Part shown: piece by piece, positions 59,946-64,000 of the stretch
Position numbering within the stretch: the first letter of the stretch is position 1
How the letters are laid out: each line of letters begins with the position of its first letter
Origin: Synergistota bacterium
GTDB lineage: Bacteria; Synergistota; Synergistia; Synergistales; Synergistaceae
NCBI GenBank assembly: GCA_023450745.1
Contig: JAEXGR010000060.1
Span: 1-64,000, forward strand
DNA: 64,000 nucleotides
Reading direction: 5' to 3'
Program-made: the position numbers and the translations under genes
The notes under the pieces: model-generated
Databases searched by the model: none
What the model was told of the DNA's origin: nothing
Seen by the model: the letters and a program-made list of their open reading frames with translations, nothing else

Positions 59946-61812
59946 CGTCTCGCGCCCCCTTCGCCGCCATTACCGCCCCAAACGGGCATTTCTCGGCGCA
60001 GACGCCGCACCGGATACATTTCTCTTCCCTTACCCGGTACTTTCCGTCCGCGCGCTTTTCTATTGCTCCCGCTGGACAGTTTTTCGCGCAAATAGAACAG
60101 CCGCGGCACCGTCCGGCGTCTATCGCGACGCGGTACATTGAGGAACAGACTCCCGCGCGGCAGTAATGATCGGCCTCGTGTTCCATATATTCTTCAGGAA
60201 AATACTTTATCGTGGAAAGCACCGGGTTTGCCGCGGACTGTCCAAGAGCGCAGAGAGCCGTCATGGAGACGCCCTCGGCAAGCTCGCGAAGCAGTGCCGT
60301 ATCTCCTGGACGTCCCTTGCCTCCGGTAAGGTCACGCAGCAACATCTGCATCTTTTTAAGCCCTTCCCTGCAGGGAACGCATTTGCCGCAGGATTCCCCC
60401 ACCAAAAAGTCTATAAAATAGCGCGCGACATCTACCATGCAGGTCCGGTCGTCCATCACGATCATGCCGCCCGAGCCCATCATCGACCCGGCGGCGGCAA
60501 GGCTGTCGAAATCCACCGGGGTGTCGAGAAAGCTTTCCGGCAGACAACCGCCGGAGGGGCCGCCGGTCTGCACCGCCTTAAAGGGCCTTCCCTCCGCAAT
60601 GCCGCCGCCGATGCCATAAATTATCTCGCGCAGCGTGACTCCCATCGGAACTTCAACAAGTCCCGTGTGGCGGACTTTGCCGACAAGCGCGAATATCTTA
60701 GTCCCCGGGCTCTTTTCCGTGCCTAATCCTTTATAGAAATCCGCGCCGCGCTCGATTATCATCGGCACGTTGGCCCAAGTCTCCACATTGTTCAGCACTG
60801 TCGGAGATTCCCAGAGCCCTTTTTCCGTAGAACGGATATATTTAACACGCGGAACCCCCGCCCGGCCCTCTATAGATGTCATTAAGGCGGTGGATTCACC
60901 GCAAACGAAGGCGCCGCCGCCCTGACATATCTCAAGGCTGAGTTCGAAGCCGGTGCCGAGGATATTTTTCCCCAGCAGGCCATGCTCCTCAAGCGTTCTG
61001 ATCGCTCCGCGCAGGCGCACGACCGCCAGCGGATATTCATGGCGCACATAAATCACGCCCTCCGCCGCGCCGATGGCGTAGGCCCCTATCATCAGTCCTT
61101 CGAGAACCAGAAAGGGGTCCCCCTCCATCAGGCTCCTATCCATGAAGGCTCCGGGGTCCCCCTCATCACCGTTCACCAGGACGTATTTTTTCGTTCCCCG
61201 CGCGGCACGGCACGAAAGCCATTTGCGTCCGGTGGGAAAACCGCCGCCGCCGCGTCCGCGGAGCCCTGATTTATCCACCTCGGCGCACACTTCGTCGGGA
61301 GACATCTCTGTCAACGCTTTAAGAAACGCCTTAAAGCCGCCAGCGGCCAGATAAGCTTCAAACGATTCAGGCTCTTTCGCTTGCATGCCTGTGCTCACCA
61401 ACTTCACCTGTCCCGCGAAAAAGGGGATATTTTCCGCCGTCGGCAACGTCACGGGACGGCCGCCGTCGTCCTTGACTGACAGCCTTCCGCAGGGCTCGCC
61501 GCTTAACAGCGAGGCGATAATATCTTCCGCGTCCTGCGGAGAGACCTTTTCATAGAACCATCCCTCAGGCTCTATCTTCACGACCACGCTCCTCTCGCAA
61601 GGCCCCATGCAGCCGCTCTCTTTGACCTTTATTGCCGCAGGCGCGGCGGGCACGCGTCCGCGAACCACGGCGCGCAGCGCCTCGCATACGGCGGCGCTGC
61701 CCGCCGCGACGCAGCCCGGGCCGCCGCATACCCAAACGGTATGTTTAGGCACGGCATCGCCCTTTACGGAGGCTATATGATCGATGAATTCATTCACAGT
61801 CCGGTATCTCAA
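59938..61812 (-). CDS. NuoF-like NADH-oxidising flavoprotein with ferredoxin domains
   Basis: A 624-residue subunit of the NuoF/HndC/HydB group. Domains in order are a thioredoxin-like [2Fe-2S] N-terminus (WVCGGPGCVAAG; ESGCMGPCE), the FMN/NADH domain (GRGGGGFPTGRKW; NGDEGDPGAFMDR; GAGFELSLEICQGGGAFVCGE in part), the [4Fe-4S] site ESCGKCVPCREG, and two C-terminal ferredoxin motifs (CRGCSICAKNC, CIRCGVCAEKC). The start is a TTG at 61812 overlapping the NuoE stop, with AGGAGG upstream. The module probably links NAD(H) and ferredoxin to the aldehyde oxidoreductase, possibly by electron bifurcation. Confidence 0.93.
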   Translation of the reverse strand: MRYRTVNEFIDHIASVKGDAVPKHTVWVCGGPGCVAAGSAAVCEALRAVVRGRVPAAPAAIKVKESGCMGPCERSVVVKIEPEGWFYEKVSPQDAEDIIASLLSGEPCGRLSVKDDGGRPVTLPTAENIPFFAGQVKLVSTGMQAKEPESFEAYLAAGGFKAFLKALTEMSPDEVCAEVDKSGLRGRGGGGFPTGRKWLSCRAARGTKKYVLVNGDEGDPGAFMDRSLMEGDPFLVLEGLMIGAYAIGAAEGVIYVRHEYPLAVVRLRGAIRTLEEHGLLGKNILGTGFELSLEICQGGGAFVCGESTALMTSIEGRAGVPRVKYIRSTEKGLWESPTVLNNVETWANVPMIIERGADFYKGLGTEKSPGTKIFALVGKVRHTGLVEVPMGVTLREIIYGIGGGIAEGRPFKAVQTGGPSGGCLPESFLDTPVDFDSLAAAGSMMGSGGMIVMDDRTCMVDVARYFIDFLVGESCGKCVPCREGLKKMQMLLRDLTGGKGRPGDTALLRELAEGVSMTALCALGQSAANPVLSTIKYFPEEYMEHEADHYCRAGVCSSMYRVAIDAGRCRGCSICAKNCPAGAIEKRADGKYRVREEKCIRCGVCAEKCPFGAVMAAKGARDDG

Positions 61813-62270
61813 AGCGCCGCCTCCTTTTCAAGCATCTCCCTCACTGAGGCGGCGGACATTCTTGAATAGGTGCGGTCACCGCATACGGACACGGGGGCAA
61901 GCGCACAGGCGCCGACACAGTTTACCGTTTCGAGTGTGTAGCGGCCGTCGGCGGTCGTCTCTCCCGCCGCCACCCCCAATTCCTTCTCGAACGCTTTAAG
62001 CAGCGCCGCCGCTCCTTTTAGGTGACAGGCGGTCCCCATGCAGACCCGTATGTTCTTTTTACCCTTTTTTTTGAGGCTCAAAGTACTGTAAAAGGTGGCC
62101 ACCGCGTATACCCGGCTTTCGGGCACAGACAGGTAAAGCGCCGTTTCGCGCATTGCCTCAGTGGAAAGGTATTTTTCCCCCTCCTGTATCTCAAGCAGGA
62201 CGGCAAGCAAATACCTAGGGTCCCGCGGATAGGAATGCAGAACCGCAACTACGCGTTCGATCTCCCCCAA
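61809..62270 (-). CDS. NuoE-like [2Fe-2S] subunit
   Basis: A 153-residue thioredoxin-like ferredoxin of the NuoE/HndA group. Cysteines for one [2Fe-2S] cluster are in CMGTACHLKGA and NCVGACALAPV. The helical N-terminus (LAVLLEIQEGEKYLS) is typical. The start is a TTG at 62270 with a GGGGGAG ribosome-binding site. It is the first gene of the operon that runs towards the AOR genes. Confidence 0.92.
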   Translation of the reverse strand: MGEIERVVAVLHSYPRDPRYLLAVLLEIQEGEKYLSTEAMRETALYLSVPESRVYAVATFYSTLSLKKKGKKNIRVCMGTACHLKGAAALLKAFEKELGVAAGETTADGRYTLETVNCVGACALAPVSVCGDRTYSRMSAASVREMLEKEAAL

Positions 62271-62523
62271 AAAGATCTCCCCCTAGCACTATTTGGATTA
62301 TTTTAATCATCTTATCATATTAATGATATTTGTCTATATTATTTATATTAAATCTATAATATGATTTATAAATTATTAAAAACCAATGCGGCCTGACAGG
62401 TATAATAACCTTTATATTCCAAGCCAATAAAAACCTTTTTTCCCGTTAGCCTCAGCCGGCGCAGCGGACGGCTCAGAAGTACCAGCATTGTCACGCGGAG
62501 CGGCAACGTCTTTATTTTATTAC
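62271..62523. other. AT-rich divergent region
   Basis: 253 bases, strongly AT-rich between about 62290 and 62390, unlike the rest of the window. It holds the promoter of the NuoE-led operon; I cannot fix its -35/-10 with confidence. An inverted repeat with arms TATCAT (62315-62320) and ATGATA (62325-62330) is a candidate operator. No gene is seen. Confidence 0.4.
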
Positions 62524-62552
62524 TTGACACCGCAATAGCCGTCGGCTAGAAT
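62524..62552 (+). promoter_or_regulatory. Strong promoter of the DUF3798 gene
   Basis: Consensus TTGACA (62524-62529), 17-base spacer and TAGAAT (62547-62552). The near-perfect spacing and elements suggest high expression when not repressed. Confidence 0.75.
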
Positions 62553-62580
62553 TATTTTATGAAAATTTTCATGAAATAAT
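62551..62580 (+). promoter_or_regulatory. 30-base palindromic operator over the transcription start
   Basis: A 30-base inverted repeat with only one mismatched pair; the core is ATGAAAATTTTCAT. It overlaps the last bases of the -10 element and the expected transcription start, the classical site for a repressor. The binding protein is unknown. Confidence 0.65.
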
Positions 62581-62629
62581 AAATAGTTAATTGCCAGCAA
62601 AAAATCAAAGAATGGGGTGTCCAGACAGG

Positions 62630-63763
62630 ATGAAGAAAAGTATGTTAAGAACGGTTTTCGCAATGATGGCGCTGCTCGTTTTTGCGAGCATGGCATGCGC
62701 CGCGTCGAAGGTCGGCATCATTACGATGACGACCGCGCAGGGAGAAGAGGACTACAGGGCGGCGGAAATGATGCAGAAGGAATATGGGAAGGACAGAATC
62801 CTTCACTCCACATATCCAGATAAGTTCGCCGACGAACAGGAGACCACGATCCAGCAGATAATGGCCTTTGCCGCCGATAAGGATATGAAGGCGATCGTAT
62901 TTACCCAGGGCTTGCCGGGGGTCTCCGCCGCGATAGAAAAAGTGCGCCAGATGGGCAGGAAGGACATTATTTTTATTAACTGCATGCCGCACGAGGACCC
63001 GGAACTTTCATCCAAGCTCTGCGACGTCATCGTGGAGACAGACAATGTTACGCGCGGACGCACCATCGTGCAGCTGGCAAAGAAGATGGGAGCCAAGATG
63101 TTCATACATTACTCATTCCCCCGCCACATGTCCGTTTACATGCTTTCAAAGCGTAAAGAGGCCATGGAAGAAGCCTGTAAAAAAGAGGGACTGAAGTTTG
63201 TCTTTGTCAACGCGCCTGACCCCACCGGCGACGCCGGCATCCCGGGGGCCCAGCAGTTCATCCTTGAAGACCAGCCGCGGCAGATAGCAAAATACGGCAA
63301 GAACACCGCTTTCTTCAGCACGAACTGCGCGATGCAGGAACCGCTTATCAAATCAATAATGAAAAACGGCGGCGTATATCCCGAACAGTGCGATCCCAGC
63401 CCTTACCACGCGCTTCCCGGCGCGCTCGGAATCAAAATACCGGCCGACAAGGCGGGCAATACCGCTTTTATAATCGACGCGATCAACAAAGCCGTCGTGA
63501 AGCAGGGCGGAGCCGGACGTTTCGCCACCTGGAAGGTGCCGGCGATAATGTCAATGGTATATGCGGCAACTGATTACGGAATCCTTTACGGCGATGGAAA
63601 AGTCAAGAGAACCGACATGAAGAAGTTCGACGAGCTGCTTCGCAAGCGCGCGGGCAATATCAGCTCAGAAATATATAACGTCGCCGGCATGGGCGGTAAA
63701 AAGGTAAAGCTTAATAATTTCCTGCTCTTCGTCGGGGAGTCTGTTATTTTCGGGCAAAAATAG
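62630..63763 (+). CDS. DUF3798 periplasmic binding protein
   Basis: A 377-residue exported protein of the DUF3798 family, related to periplasmic sugar/BMP-type binding proteins. A signal peptide covers residues 1-22 (ending MACA). The first strand is KVGIITMTTAQGEEDY, then AIVFTQGLPGVSAAIEKVRQ, and later GDAGIPGAQQFILED and NTAFFSTNCAMQEP. The ATG at 62630 is chosen because the signal peptide starts there; two earlier in-frame starts would add hydrophilic residues. Transport genes may follow the hydrolase beyond the window. The ligand is unknown. A possible link to peptides or acyl-amino acids comes from the next gene. Confidence 0.85.
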   Translation: MKKSMLRTVFAMMALLVFASMACAASKVGIITMTTAQGEEDYRAAEMMQKEYGKDRILHSTYPDKFADEQETTIQQIMAFAADKDMKAIVFTQGLPGVSAAIEKVRQMGRKDIIFINCMPHEDPELSSKLCDVIVETDNVTRGRTIVQLAKKMGAKMFIHYSFPRHMSVYMLSKRKEAMEEACKKEGLKFVFVNAPDPTGDAGIPGAQQFILEDQPRQIAKYGKNTAFFSTNCAMQEPLIKSIMKNGGVYPEQCDPSPYHALPGALGIKIPADKAGNTAFIIDAINKAVVKQGGAGRFATWKVPAIMSMVYAATDYGILYGDGKVKRTDMKKFDELLRKRAGNISSEIYNVAGMGGKKVKLNNFLLFVGESVIFGQK

Positions 63764-63776
63764 TAAGTGAATACGC

Positions 63777-63810
63777 GGGAGGGGAACATGTTCTCCTCCC
63801 TTCTGTTTTT
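63777..63810 (+). terminator. Terminator or attenuator after DUF3798 gene
   Basis: An inverted repeat at 63777-63800 (about 11 pairs, one wobble) followed by TTCTGTTTTT. It lies 13 bases after the stop codon and ahead of the next gene's ribosome-binding site, so it probably reduces read-through. Confidence 0.65.
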
Positions 63811-63824
63811 ATGGAGGGCGTTTT

Positions 63825-64000
63825 ATGAGCAGAAATAATAAAATTATTGAATTTGATACTCCGGAAGGAAAGATCATCCTTCCTTTTATAGAGATAATCG
63901 GCAAAAACGGCGACGGCCCCACTGCGTTAATTACCGCCGGGATTCATGGATGCGAATATCCCGGCATCGCGGCGCTGATGGACCTTGCCTCACAAATAGA
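63825..64000 (+). CDS. AstE/AspA-type zinc hydrolase (5' part, runs off the window)
   Basis: The first 58 codons of a protein of the succinylglutamate desuccinylase/aspartoacylase family. TALITAGIHGCEYPGIAAL holds the zinc motif H-G-x-E. An ATGGAGGG sequence supplies the ribosome-binding site before the ATG at 63825. Such enzymes release an acyl group from an N-acyl amino acid. Its place behind a DUF3798 binding protein suggests that the pair handles an imported acylated amino acid or similar compound. The rest of the gene is outside the window. Confidence 0.75.
   Translation, partial: MSRNNKIIEFDTPEGKIILPFIEIIGKNGDGPTALITAGIHGCEYPGIAALMDLASQI

Noticed and set aside
1..64000. CRISPR array, tRNA, rRNA, insertion sequence or prophage
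   Set aside because: No regularly spaced direct repeats, no cloverleaf or rRNA segments and no transposase, integrase or phage structural protein were seen on either strand.

Overview
The window looks like the chromosome of a GC-rich, strictly anaerobic amino-acid-fermenting bacterium of the phylum Synergistota. The best marker is a C-terminal sorting tail of the Synergist-CTERM kind (a Gly-Cys-x-Ala-Gly core, a hydrophobic stretch and a basic end) on three secreted proteins. A DUF3798 binding protein and a tungsten aldehyde oxidoreductase operon fit this. The genus may be Cloacibacillus or a close relative, but I cannot prove that from the sequence. I see no tRNA, rRNA, CRISPR array or insertion sequence.

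Layout. Positions 1-253 hold hairpin-rich repeat-like DNA. Positions 254-9768 are housekeeping genes on the minus strand: dapF, lepB, rbgA/ylqF, rnhB, yraN, comM, dprA, topA and trmFO. Most are tightly packed or overlap. Positions 9820-15519 hold a structured non-coding stretch, a GLUG-repeat surface protein, a flavodoxin/DUF3793 pair behind a promoter with two DtxR-like operators, an acetyltransferase and exonuclease III. Positions 15844-37937 are an accessory catabolic island. Positions 38012-52640 are housekeeping again: guaB, ispDF, a PIN/TRAM protein, recR, ebfC, a WecG-type glycosyltransferase, serS, ribH, ribBA, ribE, ribD, uvrC and cysS. Positions 52738-56122 encode two more secreted sorting-tail proteins. 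Positions 56455-62270 encode an aldehyde:ferredoxin oxidoreductase with its MoaD-like protein, a ferredoxin and a three-subunit NuoEFG-like NADH module. Positions 62524-64000 carry a DUF3798 binding protein and the start of an AstE/AspA-type zinc hydrolase.

The island is the most unusual part. It encodes three enzymes of the histidine/phenylalanine ammonia-lyase fold, and none has the Ala-Ser-Gly triad that forms the MIO cofactor. One is a normal full-length chain of 505 residues, translationally coupled to a BCCT-type carrier for quaternary amines. The other two are two-gene enzymes in which the family's catalytic residues are divided between subunits. One subunit holds the Tyr, His, Asn and Glu positions and the other holds the Gln/Arg substrate-binding motif. 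Two complete three-subunit molybdenum hydroxylases lie between them. One has the extra [4Fe-4S] insertion known from 4-hydroxybenzoyl-CoA reductase. Two large SARP/BTAD-type regulators sit divergently, each next to one of the two-subunit lyases.

My working model is uptake and breakdown of a betaine-type imidazole or aromatic compound, for example ergothioneine or hercynine. Trimethylamine would be eliminated without MIO and molybdenum enzymes would then act on the ring. The gene families and motifs are read from the sequence; the substrate is inference.
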